A stretch of 64,000 nt of DNA, taken from the NCBI RefSeq assembly GCF_020497125.1, contig NC_059076.1:9973951-10037950 (forward strand), in the 5' to 3' direction. Shown piece by piece: positions 11,173 through 22,624 of the stretch. Position 1 is the first letter of the stretch. Every line of letters begins with the position of its first letter. Made by a program: the position numbers and the translations under genes. The notes beneath the pieces were generated by a model that had not been told where the DNA came from, ran no database searches, and saw only the letters and a list, made by a program, of their open reading frames with translations. The DNA is from Mauremys mutica. Taxonomy: Eukaryota; Chordata; Testudines; Geoemydidae.

Positions 11173-14100
11173 TTGCAGTGAATGCTTAGTCCACGGATGC
11201 CATTGTTCAGGGAAGAAAATATTCAGAAACAAGCTTAACATTGTTATGGGTTAAAGTAAAGCCAAGGATGGGGAGATCACAGCTGTTTTCCTGCTGCCAG
11301 AGAGGAGGAGAAGGGGAAGGGAAATACGCACTATGTGCATTGTCATTTACTCTGAAGTCCACTTCGAAGCACCTCATTGATCGATTGGCATCCCTGGAGG
11401 GAAGAAGATCATCACTGTAACAACAGGGTGTGTCATCTGCTGGAGCCCAGACATCTTACTGAGCTCTGGGCTCCCATAGAGCTGCTCATGCGAAGATTTT
11501 AGTAACCTGTTATTATGAATGATGGCATTTTAAATTAGCTAGCGTATGAAGAGAAGTAAAAATAGAGAGATCTTTGCAAGCTTTCCCAGCAGCTGACGTA
11601 TTTGCACTATTAATATGTACTTGAGCTGATTTGAAAAGACAGATGAGTCTCAGATAGGGTCAAAGACAATGGCACTTAAAGGAGGGAGATGGAAATGGCC
11701 TTTGCTCAATGGTTTATGGCAAAAAGCTGTTTTCCTGAGGTGTTCTCTTTTTAAATTAATTGAATGTAGTGTCTGTTAAAGGTGATGGCCTGCTCATTCA
11801 ATTCTTCTGTTTCACCACAAAACAGGTGCATTGGCCCTAATTCTGTGCCCTGGCCAGGCTGAGCTCAGCTCAGCCCGGAAGGAAGGTCAGGGGAAGACAG
11901 AGGTAGCTTTGATACATCTGCATCTCTGGAGAGGATACAGCATAGGCTACAGCAGCCTGGGGCGGGTCTCACCTTCATTCTGCTGCTACAGCTCCTTATG
12001 ACCAGCAAACAATATCACCCATCTGCATTTATCCTACAGTGGAATTCCTTTGTGGCCCCTTTGTGCTTCAGGGGTGACATGGAGGGGGCTCCTTGGACCT
12101 GGGCATGCTGGAGTAAGTAGAGGCCAGTGGCCTGGCACAGCCACAGCTGGTGATTAGGGGATGGGTGGAGTTTTATTTCTGCCCCTTGGTGGACCAGCTA
12201 ACACAGCTGAGCCATTCAGAGTCATGCTGCTAGTGTAGGCCTTCCAGCTCTGAGTCACCAGGCGGTCTACCGCGGCTTACACGCCATCCCTTGCTCGAGG
12301 CTCTGCCCAATGCCACAATCTAACCCAGCATCTGAATTTGCAACTAGGCTTCCTCAGACTTTGGAGATTTGGGATTTAGATTGCTGTTCTGGGCCATCGC
12401 TGGACAGAGGTACCTGATTTATATTGGGGTGGAGGAGGGGAAAATCTAGGGCAAACGAAGTAAAAGGAATGTAGATGAGAAAAATGAGAATCTGAGCAAA
12501 GCAAGAAATGTGGAAAGAAGGGACTAGTTCAGATGCACTCAGATATCAGGCAAGACAGATGATAAAGAAAGAGGGCTGAATTGAACAACATGCATTTATG
12601 AAACCTTATGAGGTGAGGGACCTACTTACTTTGAGGTCAATTTTCAAAAGAGCTCAGCATTGATCTCAGCGGGAGTTGCTGGGTATAAGTCTTTTCTTTG
12701 AAAACATGGTGTCTTCAGTTAGATGCTGATGGAGAAGCTGAGCGCAGCTGAAAATGTACCCCTTCATTTCTGTGGACCTGCACTCCACAGTGGATACATT
12801 ATGATTTCTAATTTCTCACGTGTTAACTTGGATTGTTTCTCTGCAGTCTGTACCTCAGATTCCCTTAGTGTTTGTGACTGGCACACTAGGGACTTTTCGA
12901 GATAAAAGCATGCACTGTTGTAGCTGGAACTAAAGAATCAAGGCTCTGAAGCTGAAGGGTGGGAGCACTCGCTTTCTCTGTGGATGAGACCAGAGGGGAA
13001 CCTATAACATTTACTACCAGTGAGTTACCACTACTCCAAAAACCTACATAACAAATGAATATTTATGTTAATAGTTTAAAGCCCGGGTCAGCCATTCATT
13101 CTGTCACTAACTCAAACCACTCTGCATAAGCATCAGAACAGAAGGCTTGTACTAAATACCATCCAACAGATACTGATCAACGCTATCCACTAGCAACCAG
13201 AGACAAAAGGGATACACAGTTTATACACTGAAAATCAAAATACACAACCGCGATGAGCTATATAATTTAGGTCTGTGATACACTCGTCTCAGAGTGAAAT
13301 TCACCACCATTCCCTTCACAAATGGTGACAAATGCAAGGTAACGTTGAAGGGAACAATTGCTCACATATGTTCTTGGGTTCTGTAACTATGCAAGAAAAT
13401 GGCCCAGGACCCATTGTGGGTAGTTCAGTGTGCAGCAATAGTCAAAAAGGCAAACGATGTAAGATTTACAACTCTCTTCAATACTAGTCAGAGCTGATTG
13501 CATGATCTACAATTGAGATTGCCCAACCTTTCCCATTAAAAGATCCTGTCTTCAGTTCCTTATAACTTGTCCAGACTTAACTGTTCGGGCTGAAATTTTA
13601 TATGCTGGGTGTCAGCCACAGAGTGAATTACAGAGGGGAAGTTTCAACCAAAATGGTTCAGCCATTTCTAAGAAAGAGGTTAGTAAAAAAATACACTGGT
13701 TTGCCCATTTTTAATTTAAAAAATCTGCAGCCTTTTTCTTTGAGAAGTTCTAATGCCTCCATACTTTGGAGAGTAGACTTTAAATATGGCTGGGGAGAGG
13801 CGGTGTTACCCTGCTGTCAAAGATGTGTCCTTTCACTATTTTTGTGGAAAAACCACTCACATTTGGCCAAGTTATAAGGTTTGAAAAATCTCCATTTGCA
13901 CCTGCTTAGTAGAGACTACAGCTTGCAGATCAATCCTCTGAAGATTCTGTCTGCACTGAGCATGCTCCAGTTGCTCACAGCTCCTACATGCCAACCAGAC
14001 TGTGCATATGCAACGTCCCCACAGTGACTGACCATGCTACAGTCAAGGGCAACGCGGGCTGAGCAGCTCTTTCCCTGGGATTGCTTTTCCTGGCTGCTAT

Positions 14101-15654
14101 GGGATGTTGTGGAGCCAAGCACAGGAACCAGGAGCAATGCTCTTTTCTGTGCTTTCAGTGATCCTCTTGCTGGCTACCAGACAAGATGGAGGAGGAAGGT
14201 GCCTGACTCCAATGAAGAAGATACAAGAGCTGGAATTAGTTGATTAGGACAAGGAGTTTGGAGTGGGGGAATAGGTCAGGGAGCTGGTGGTGGGGGCAAA
14301 TTTAGTACTTCCTGGACAAGAAGACTGGGATGAAGAACTGTGGGAGGATTTTGGGGCTCAGATGGAAGGCCTGGAGGGGAAGACTGGGGGTAGGTAGGCA
14401 AAAAGACTGTGGGGAGGAGTTGGAGGGGGAAAGAAACCAAGACAGGTCAGAGGGGACGGAGCAGAAGGGGTGAAGCTTGTGGGGAACTGTCAGAAGGGCC
14501 CAGACCCCTAGAGCACACTCCTCTCCACAGCTTGGAATGGAACCCATGATTCTCGAACCTCACCATTCCTCTGCAGCCCACTGGCCAGGGGTTTGCCCCA
14601 TCCCCTTCTAGTGCTGGGCCATATTGAATAGGACAATCTACTAATGCTATCAGTTAGACCACTAGCTCAAATGACAGAGGTCCTTGCAATGGATATAAAG
14701 TTCCCACACCAGCTGATGAACCATGTGAGCGTCAATATGATGCTACATGATAGAATTCTGGGTTTTCTTTTTCATTTGTTTGCTTTTTAGAAACCCTAGA
14801 CAATTACACACAAGCTTTGTTAAAAAAATTTTAAGATTGCTAATTCAAGCACACTAATGTCAAGAAACACCATAATTAAGTTGCTCCTGAAGTGAAATAT
14901 GTGAAACTGATATTCTTGGCAGTGTTATGTCTGCTAGTCACTGAATGGAACCCTGCCTATGTTTCCCCAAAAGTTTTCTCGACTCTGCAGTAGATTTGGC
15001 AAAACATTTCACTTCAACTAAGTTTCATCAGAAAATTTCTACTAGTCAAAATTTCTTTGTCAGAAAAATTCTACTAGTCATAATAGCTTTATTTGGAAGG
15101 TTTTACCTGTAAATGTGCATCCTCTGGCTTTTTATCTCCTTTCTTCATTTCTCACTCCTTTATGGTTAATTTAATACATTCTTTCCCTATGAGCACTTAT
15201 TTAGAATAGTTTTTCTTTATAAATTGGTGACAAAATTATCACAGCACAGACAATTACCTCAGTTGCCATCAAGCACAAGGAGACACAAGGCTAAATCCTG
15301 CTCTCATAAATCTGAAGTGAGTGACTTCATTAAAGTTGTTGCATTTACGCCAGCTTAACTGAGAACACAAGCTGACCCCAGAGTCCCTGATATTAACTTC
15401 AGTGGGAAAGCTGGAATTTTTTGGGGCACTGAATTGAGTGACACCCTGAAGGTTTATCCCTGGGTGAACTGTCAATGTTTGCGGTATCTTAGCATTTCCC
15501 TCTCCCTTATATATATGTGTGTGTCAGCTGTGTTTGAACTGGGAATTAAAGTGACTTGCTTTTAGAGTAATGAGTGAACATGCTAATATTCAGAGTAGGT
15601 TCTGAAAATATCTTTTTCAGTTAGGGAATTTTTCTTTTTACAGTTGTTGGGGGT
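11173..15654. other. Largely featureless; a few weak repeat traces
   Basis: No supported gene. Near 12640-12710 is a diverged member of the palindromic repeat ('ttttcaaaagagctcagcat' facing 'tttctttgaaaacatgg'). Near 13590-13690 'gctgaaattttatatgctgg' resembles a dispersed reptile repeat. Near 15000-15070 is a short AT-rich piece like the TAGRGCTG MITEs. At about 15508-15523 is a tiny (TA)n(TG)n microsatellite. Open frames at 13602-13877 and 14302-14547 show no domain. Confidence 0.35.
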
Positions 15655-16346
15655 TGTGATGGGGTGTCCATCCTACACAGGACTGGAAGGGGCTAATGTT
15701 GCCAGGTAGGCATATTAACTCCACAGGCCGCACCTGGAGGAAGAGCCAGGGGGCAGGAACTGATTTCAAGTGGGCTGCTGCTGGGAAAGGGCAGTCACTC
15801 CCTGGGAAGGAGAAGTGTTTTAGGAGCTGCAGAAGTGTGTTGGCTGCAGTCACTCCTTGGGAAGAGAGTTGTGGGTTTGGAGCTGGTTCCCACAGAGAGA
15901 GAGAGAGGAGGGGAACCAGGTGTGGTAATGCAGTCCAGGGAAGGAGCAGTGAGGGCAGAGAGAGGAAAGCCCCCAAATGCTGGGTGCAGGTTCCCTGGCC
16001 TGGAACCCAGAGTAGTGGGCAGGCCTGAGCTCTCCCCTATCAGCCACCAAGGGCATGGCTTCGACCTGTGGAGCAGGGAACTGGAAGACTAGCTGGGGCC
16101 CTCTGGGCGTGACATAGGGTTTGAAGGACTGAACCCCGAAAGCGGGAAACACTGAGTGACCTACCTCGAGGGCTGAGTCACGAAGAGGATGCTGCAGTTC
16201 CAGGGCTGAGAGAGGGGCTGCAGACCAGAGAGAGAATCAGAGTGCTGGTGTGCAAACCATGGAAGGGGGTGTCTGCCCCAAGAGCTAGTCTCCAGAGTGA
16301 CCAGGAAGTGGTGCCAGACCAGTGGTGAGTGGTACACACTATGACA
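15655..16346 (+). mobile_element. Solo LTR with GGGGT duplication
   Basis: The block starts TGTGATGGGG and ends CTATGACA. It is flanked by GGGGT at 15650-15654 and 16347-16351, fitting an LTR with TG...CA ends and a 5-bp duplication. The start is the same as the minus-strand start of the LTR at 19251-20296, so the two are probably related and this one lies on the plus strand. No internal retroviral genes are adjacent, so this is a solo LTR. The duplication is G-rich and could in part be chance. Confidence 0.7.
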
Positions 16347-16556
16347 GGGGTTTCTGTGGGGTTTTCTGGCCATTCTTCGGGTTTACATTTTTTTTAAATA
16401 TATATTTCTAGGGTGATTCTGGGTATAATTGATTGATACATATTTTGTCCTAACGATGTAACCAGTTCTGCCCCACCTCTCCTTTGCAGCCCTAGTGTAG
16501 AGGAGTGGTAGAGGCATAATCTAGTGAACAGAGCACTTGAATGGGTGTCAGGGCTC

Positions 16557-16636
16557 AGGTCTTCAAAGGTATGTAGGCACTCAGCTCCCATTGATTTCAA
16601 AGGGAGCTAGGCATCTAAATACTTTTGAGGATCTCA
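16557..16636. repeat. Near-perfect palindromic repeat
   Basis: Left arm 'cttcaaaggtatgtaggca' pairs with right arm 'catctaaatacttttgagga', and 'cagctccca' pairs with 'agggagcta' around a short centre 'ttgatttcaa'. The whole unit could fold into one long hairpin. It belongs to the same class of small foldback repeats as 4499-4568. Confidence 0.65.
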
Positions 16637-16958
16637 GCCCAGAATATTAACCCTGGCTCTGCCACTACCTCACTGGGTGACCTTAATCACATTACTTTCT
16701 ATCTGTGCCGCTGCTTCCCATTCTACCCTTTGTCATGTATATTTAGACTGTATGCTTTTTGGAGCACTGTCATTGAATATGTGGGTGTGAGTAGCGCCTA
16801 CTATCTCAGATGGACCCTCTAGGTCCTATCATAATAATGCTGATGATAAAATAGAGCGCAAGAGTGAGAAATGGCCAGAGCGTGTTGTGGCTCTGGCTAT
16901 CCCTGCTGATTGATGGTGCTTTAGGGACTGCTGCAACTGGCATATTTTATAGCAGCCC

Positions 16959-17907
16959 TGTCAGGGCTGATTCCCCCACTCTGGCACTTCAGATGCAGAA
17001 GGTATGGGGCCTGCAAGGATTCTAAAAATTGATACTGGCCACTCCAGGCTGGTATTAAACTCCCAAGGTCACAGCTTCTCTCTGACCTTGGAGGGATAAA
17101 TGCTGCCACACCCCCCCCCCCATGTGCAAAAAAACCAACCAACCAAACAAAAAACCCTTGGGACCCCAGGAAGGCTCACTTGGGAATTCCTTCCTGTGGG
17201 GCACCCTTGAGTCCTTTCATCCTCCCTCCCCCCCACCCCAGGACGAGCTGAGAAAGAAAGCAAAGGAAATTAACTGTTGCCCTAGCTAATTAAGCAACAT
17301 GTGCACAAACTTCTTAGGACTCAAAAAATCTTTTCTTAAAAAAAATTATTAAAAACAAAAAGAAAGAAATACATCTGGAACTTAGGGTTTTGCTAGATTT
17401 AAAAAACTCACTTACAAAATTTAAACATCAAGAATAACCTTCTTGAGGTCCAGCTTAAAGGTTACAAGCAAAACAAAAAGCATCCGAGGTTAGCACAGAG
17501 GAGCCCACAAGCCAATAAGAAATAAACAGAAATAAACCTAATCGCATCTTCTTAGACATCCCCTAATTTACTTACATATTTGGGGTTTCAGATAAGCAAT
17601 CTCTAGGTATGATCTGATGGTTTTTCATATCTGGCTTAAGCTTCTCACAGCATAACTGCTCCCTGTTCCCCTTTCCTGGAGAACCAGAACACACAGACAA
17701 AGGGAAGATTTTTTTCCCCAATTTTAAAAAGTTCTAGCCTTCCCATTGGCTTTTTTGGTCAGGTGCCCACTCCCTTCCTTTTACCTGTGGGCTTGTTAAC
17801 CCTCTACAGGTAAAACAAGTAGGGAACAACCACCAAGAGAGATTCCATAGCCAACTGGCTGGCTGCGTGTCCACAAAAGGGAGCTATCCCCCCTCTCATT
17901 TATAACA
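16959..17907 (-). mobile_element. Solo LTR with AGCCC duplication
   Basis: On the plus strand the block runs from TGTCAGGGCTG to CATTTATAACA. AGCCC is present on both sides (16954-16958 and 17908-17912). The minus strand starts TGTTATAAATGAGAGG and is taken as the sense orientation because this matches the 5' start of a common turtle LTR from memory. A CCAAT-like 'agccaatggg' lies upstream on that strand. The segment contains a C run near 17109-17121 and A-rich tracts near 17335-17370, and no ORF. No internal genes are adjacent. Confidence 0.75.
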
Positions 17908-17912
17908 AGCCC

Positions 17913-19161
17913 TGAGGCTACTCTAACCTGTTCCAAAGCCTGAGCTGGGATCAAAGCCAGGCTAAGAGTCAGGGAAACCATAACTGGCCCCTTGAAGGCC
18001 TCTCCTTCTGTGCTGAGCACAATTTGGCCACAGCAGAGAATCTGGTCTATTGCTTTATAAAGATTCTTTTATGGACAATAAAACTTTACTCCTATAAAGT
18101 AACTGCACTTATATTTGCATGTGTGTTGATTCAGATTTCATCTGCATTATGTAAACTCCACTCCAGCTCCCATAGCAACAGCCTCCATGTGGCCAGTTCT
18201 GCCAGTGCTGAACACCTTGTAGTAATCTGCAAATATTTAAATTATACATGATTGGCTTGTCAGTTTTGTCACATATGTTTATATGCAAACGGATCTTATG
18301 CCTAGCGCTTCCAGCAGCCTCTGGGAATGTGGCAGAACTGAACATTCAGTAGCGTTTGTAGGTCTTGTCTGACCTGAATGTTAATTGTGATTTCCCCTAT
18401 GTGAACATTAAATCTCTTCTACGTCTGAAGACCAAGATCAAAATTTAAATATTTAATTTGCTCATTAACATTAATTAAAACGGCTTTGTGCTGGAATCTG
18501 AAGTTAAGTTTGTGGCAGCTAAACTTTGTTAGAGCCTACATGACATTGGAAGTGTACTGAAATCTGATTGAAAAGCATTTAGTATGGACCAAAAAAAGAA
18601 GGCCACAAAAGGTCAGTGGCATGAAGTATTGACGTCTTCAAACATCCCAGAGTTCAAATACGTGTTGGATATTGAAATAGCCAAATCACACAAGACAGAA
18701 ACACAGTTACAATTAGCGATAGACCAATCTCTAAAGGTTAGGAGGGCGTCTCAATCTTTTCCATACTGTGACCTCGTGTCACAACAGAAAAATATTCCAA
18801 GCCTCCTCATCTCACGCTGCAGTAAGGGAGGAGGCTTATGGCCCCTCTGGACTTGGTCACATCCCCTTCTTGGGGCTGCAACCCACAGCTTGAGAGTCCC
18901 TGGCTTAGTAGTTACAGTTTGGCTACAACACAATACAACTGTAGGCCCCCATCCTGCAAAAATATATGCACATGTTTGACTTTACATAGGCAAGTTGACT
19001 TCAATGCCACTACTCAAATGGGTACCATTCAGCACATGCCTAGGTTGAATAAGGAACTAGTCCCCTACTGACTTTTCAGTTGCCACCAGTTCTGTGTAGC
19101 ATAACATAGATATGTTATAATATATTTTTAATACATTATATTTTATAATATATTTTTAATA
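17913..19161. other. No gene; possible repeat trace near 18800
   Basis: Mostly AT-rich sequence. Between about 18810 and 18905, 'ttggggctgcaacccacag' and 'ttgagagtccctgg' look like a diverged hAT-derived repeat. The 131-codon frame at 18584-18979 has no recognisable domain and runs into this repeat, so it is not annotated. Confidence 0.35.
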
Positions 19162-19196
19162 CAGACTAACACGGCTGCTACTCTGAAACCTGTCAT
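19162..19196 (+). repeat. End fragment of the 'GACTAACACGG' repeat
   Basis: The string 'cagactaacacggctgctac' followed by 'tctgaaacctg' is the terminal piece of the dispersed repeat seen at 22413-22624. Only this end remains. Confidence 0.6.
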
Positions 19197-19339
19197 AGAT
19201 ATTTTTGTTAATCTGTCTAGCAGAAAGAAATCCACCAGTTTGAATCTCCCTGTGACGGGTCTGGTACCCCAGCACCCCCTGGTGGCGGGGGCGAGCTGGA
19301 GCCTAGCGCCCGCCGCTCCCTTGTTCTTTGGCCTGCCCC

Positions 19340-19890
19340 TGGTAACCGGCGTATTACGGCCTACTGGCCAGAGTTCCCATAAACACCCCCTCTCGGAGCG
19401 GGGTAACACAGCCTAGCGGCCGGAGTCCAACAACCCCCTCTTCAGAGCGGGGTAGCATGGCCTAGTGGCCAAAGTCCCTAGACACCCCCTTGGGGCAGGG
19501 TAGCACGGCCTAGCGGCCGGAGTCCAACAACCCCCCTCCTCGGAGCGGGGTAGCACGGCCTAGCGGCCAGAGTCCAACAACCCCCCTCTTCGGAGCGGGG
19601 TAGCACAGCCTAGCGGCCGGAGTCCAACAACCCCGCTCTTCGGAGCGGGGTAGCACGGCCTAGCAGCCGGAGTCCAACAACCCCCCTCTTCGGAGCGGGG
19701 TAGCACGGCCTAGCGGCCGGAGTCCAACAACCCCCTCTTCGGAGCGGGGTAGCACGGCCTAGCGGCCGGAGTCCAACAACCCCCTCTTCGGAGCGGGGTA
19801 GCACGGCCTAGCAGCCGGAGTCCAACAACCCCCTCTTCGGAGCGGGGTAGCACGGCCTAGCGGCCAGAGTCCATAGACACCCTTTTCCCC
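19340..19890. repeat. GC-rich minisatellite, 49-50 bp unit, about 10 copies
   Basis: The core 'agcacggcctagcggcc' begins near 19405, 19452, 19501, 19551, 19601, 19651, 19701, 19750, 19799 and 19848, each followed by 'ggagtccaacaac' and then 'cggagcgggg'. A more diverged copy precedes them near 19352. Copies differ at only a few bases, so the array expanded recently. It lies inside the LTR. Confidence 0.92.
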
Positions 19891-20177
19891 CGCTTGGCGG
19901 GGATCCGCCCGCAACACGCCGAGCGGTACTGCAGCTTTAAGGCTGTCAGTCCCGACAGTCCCCTGGGTCACTTCCTACCCTGTCTAGCCGGACGTCGGCG
20001 TTGTGGGAGCGGTTCCCCCGTAGGTCCCTCCCGGCAGGCGCCCCCCCCGGGGTCTCCGGTATGGCCTCTTCTCGGCTGACGCCCCGGTCCAGGCGCACTG
20101 ACTCTCCTTCTGCAGGAGCTGACGGTCTGCATCCTTCTCCCCCAGTGGTCAGCCCCAACTGAGCAGACCTGCAGGCT

Positions 20178-20183
20178 TTTATA
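20178..20183 (-). promoter_or_regulatory. TATA box of the LTR at 19251-20296
   Basis: The minus strand reads 'ccggtataaaagcctgc', a strong TATAAAA placed in the first part of the leftward LTR, as expected for a U3 promoter. Confidence 0.55.
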
Positions 20184-20301
20184 CCGGTCTGCCAGTTGGA
20201 GCACGCCCAGCAGAGCTTCCTGGGCGTGGCTTCCTCTGCTATCAAAGCAGGGTTAACCCCCGCTGTACCAGTGCGGGGCTGTCCCGCCCCATCACACTCC
20301 C

Positions 20302-20999
20302 CCACTGGTGGTGTGACCTACACCAATCATGAGGATGAATTTCTTCCCATGGAATTACTAAGACTTTTTAAAAGAATATATTGGAAGTAAAATTATTGGG
20401 AGTTTCAATCTGAAGGATTCTGGCTTTCAACTGTCTTTCAAACAACCGGAAACAGTGAATGCACATTCCTAAATTTAATTTCTTTGTCTCCTGCTCCAAA
20501 ACCAAAAGGACAGATTCTGATAGATGAGGGACTTCTTCTGACAGAGCTAAAAGTATCTGATCATGTCTCATACACTAAGGAAGTTGCTCCAAGAGATGGC
20601 AATTCTTCTGAGAGACACAGAAAGGCTCTGTTGTTAGGAGATTCAGTAGTGAGAAATATTCTTTGAGATGGTTGAAAAATTGAGTTTTCTCCTGTGGAAA
20701 ATTTCAACAAGAATGCAGGTCAGTGTCATTTGAAAGCTTCCCTCTCTCACCAACAGAAGCTGGTCCAGTAAAAGATATTCCCTCACATACCTTGTCTCTC
20801 TAATATCCTGATACAACAACACTGCAACCAACCCTCCAAATGGCCACCTGCCAAGAATAGAGTTGAAAAGCCCTGTAATACAACTCCCAGCAGCCACTGG
20901 AGCTACCATGAGACTTGATAAAAAACACTAGAAAGATGGTAGATGTTTCATGTGAGAGGGAGGAAGAATAAGTTAGTGATAAAGAGAGTTGTTTTCAAT
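20302..20999. other. No feature recognised
   Basis: No gene or repeat boundary seen. Short overlapping open frames lack recognisable domains. Confidence 0.4.
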
Positions 21000-21704
21000 C
21001 TAGAAGTAGTTTTTCTCCATCTTTCTGGATTTTATGAAATTTTTGGAAGGGAGAGAAATTCATACCAGATGCAGAATTAGTAAAAAGTTGAGGTAATAAA
21101 ATTATTTTTTTTCTCTCTCTGACATTATCTTTAAATAAATAAATAAATAAATAAAACAACTTTTTTTCAAAGCTGAATATTTTCACAACAATCTTTCAGA
21201 TTTTCCTAAATTGGCTCACTTTTTGTTAAAACTGAAAATTTTGACATTTCTCCCCTCCCCACTTTCTCCCCTTATTCCTGTTTGCCACTAAATGCAACAG
21301 AATGAATGATGTCTAGAATTTGGGTTTTCTTACCTTTTATTCTTTTTTGTTGAATGCTCTGTACCTTTACAAACTTCCTCATGGAAGTTACAGAATATCA
21401 AAATTCAATATCTCTGCCACTTTGTAACTTTTTATAAGTTGGAAAAGTTTTGAAAAGTTAGTGGAAAAGAAAAATGAAACAAAAATAAAAAACTCCCCAT
21501 AAAACTCATTTTATTGCACTCAGTTAGAAAAAATGGAAAAAAAATATGTGCATCAGGGGACAAAATAATTGAAATTTGAAATGTTAAAATTTTGAATTAT
21601 TTTTTAAATTGAGATTGTTCCACTTTGAACACTATGAAATTGTTTCAATTTCATAATCTACTTTTTGTCCGAAAATGTTTTTTTTTCATTTTTAACCAAC
21701 TCTA
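21000..21704. repeat. AT-rich MITE-like tract
   Basis: AT-rich text with many TTTGAAAA/TTTTCAAA words. The right end 'aaccaactcta' (complement TAGAGTTGGTT) resembles the ends of the TAGRGCTG elements. The left end is unclear, and more than one copy may be merged here. Confidence 0.4.
21132..21155. repeat. (TAAA)n microsatellite
   Basis: About five to six perfect copies of TAAA. Confidence 0.9.
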
Positions 21705-22412
21705 GTGAAATAGCTAACAAAAGAATCATTTTAGAAATTTGCATATACTTTATTTGCATAAATTCAGACAAACTTACTGAAGCACATGCACTCTTATTTT
21801 AAAATTCTACTGTATACAAAATCCCAGTACATGAAAATAATTGCATGTATCTGAGGCTATTTCAGTATAGAGCTTATTCAGAAATATCAATTGTTTTTCC
21901 ATATGAAATTTAAAAAATATTGTAAAATAATTTTTAAAAATATTTTAATTTTTTTCAAAATTTCCCATGAAAATATTTCAGATGAAAAAACATGAAAATA
22001 TTTTTATTTTGAAAACATTTCTGGTTTGAACAAAAGACATTTTAGTGTCAAGATTTCTTATTGCTCACAAACCTTTCTCTGATTTCATATGAAATGCCCT
22101 TGTACTAAACATGAGAGCTTACACCAGGAGAAGTAGTCATTGGATAGGTTTTTCAACAGACCTTCCTGAAGAAAGCATAGAAAATATGTACATTTTTGAG
22201 GCTTGAGAACCAGTTTGAATAAACCCCAATTGAGATGGCTTCAAGAGGGATGTTAACCTGGAAATATTTGTTACTGGGCAGCTCTAGTTAGATGTATATG
22301 GCAGAATTCAGATAAATAAACTAACACAGAGATTTGTGTTTTGGTTCCTCCATGCCTCTGCTATGCAAGAAAACAATAACTTAAACCATCTTTTTGCAAA
22401 CATTGAAAATAT
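21705..22412. other. AT-rich, no gene
   Basis: Continues AT-rich, with TTTCAAAATTT-type words near 21900-22030 that may belong to the same MITE class. No coding region. Confidence 0.35.
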
Positions 22413-22624
22413 AAGCAACAAAGTGTCCTGTGGCACCTTATAGACTAACAGAAGTATTGGAGCGTGAGCTTTCGTGGGTGAATACCCACTTCATCTGATG
22501 CAATGTGATGTGTATTCAACCACAAAAGCTTATGCTCCAATACTTATGTTAGTCTATAAGGTGCCACAGGACTCTTTGTCGCTTTTTACAGATCCAGACT
22601 AACATGGCTATCCCTCTGATACTG
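22413..22624. mobile_element. Foldback repeat with about 73-bp arms
   Basis: The left arm (22413-22485), with 'tgtggcaccttatagactaa' and 'gagctttcgtgggtgaatac', is matched in reverse by the right arm (22512-22584), with 'gtattcaaccacaaaagctt' and 'ttagtctataaggtgccaca', around a spacer of about 26 bases. The tail 'ccagactaacatggctatcc' follows at about 22593-22612. A single transcript would fold into a long hairpin. Related single-arm copies are at 11077-11172 and 27029-27330. Confidence 0.8.

Larger units (their letters stand above)
19251..20296 (-). mobile_element. Solo LTR carrying a tandem-repeat array
   Basis: The ends are TGTGACGGGT and CCCCATCACA, and CTCCC lies on both sides (19246-19250 and 20297-20301). 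The minus strand starts TGTGATGGGG and has a TATAAAA box about 110 bases in, so transcription is likely leftward. Between about 19340 and 19890 the LTR holds roughly ten copies of a 49-50 bp unit. The element is CpG-rich, so it is likely young or protected from methylation-driven decay. Frames of 60-120 codons on the minus strand are by-products of GC content and the repeats. Confidence 0.8.

Noticed and set aside
18584..18979. 131-codon plus-strand frame
   Set aside because: No domain, composition unlike a conserved protein, and its second half runs into what looks like a dispersed repeat.
19340..19890. CRISPR-like array
   Set aside because: The 49-50 bp units are contiguous near-identical repeats with no variable spacers, and the genome is a vertebrate's; it is a minisatellite.
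19610..20305. Frames of 60-120 codons on the minus strand
   Set aside because: Translations of the LTR minisatellite and its CpG-rich leader; no protein family is recognisable.
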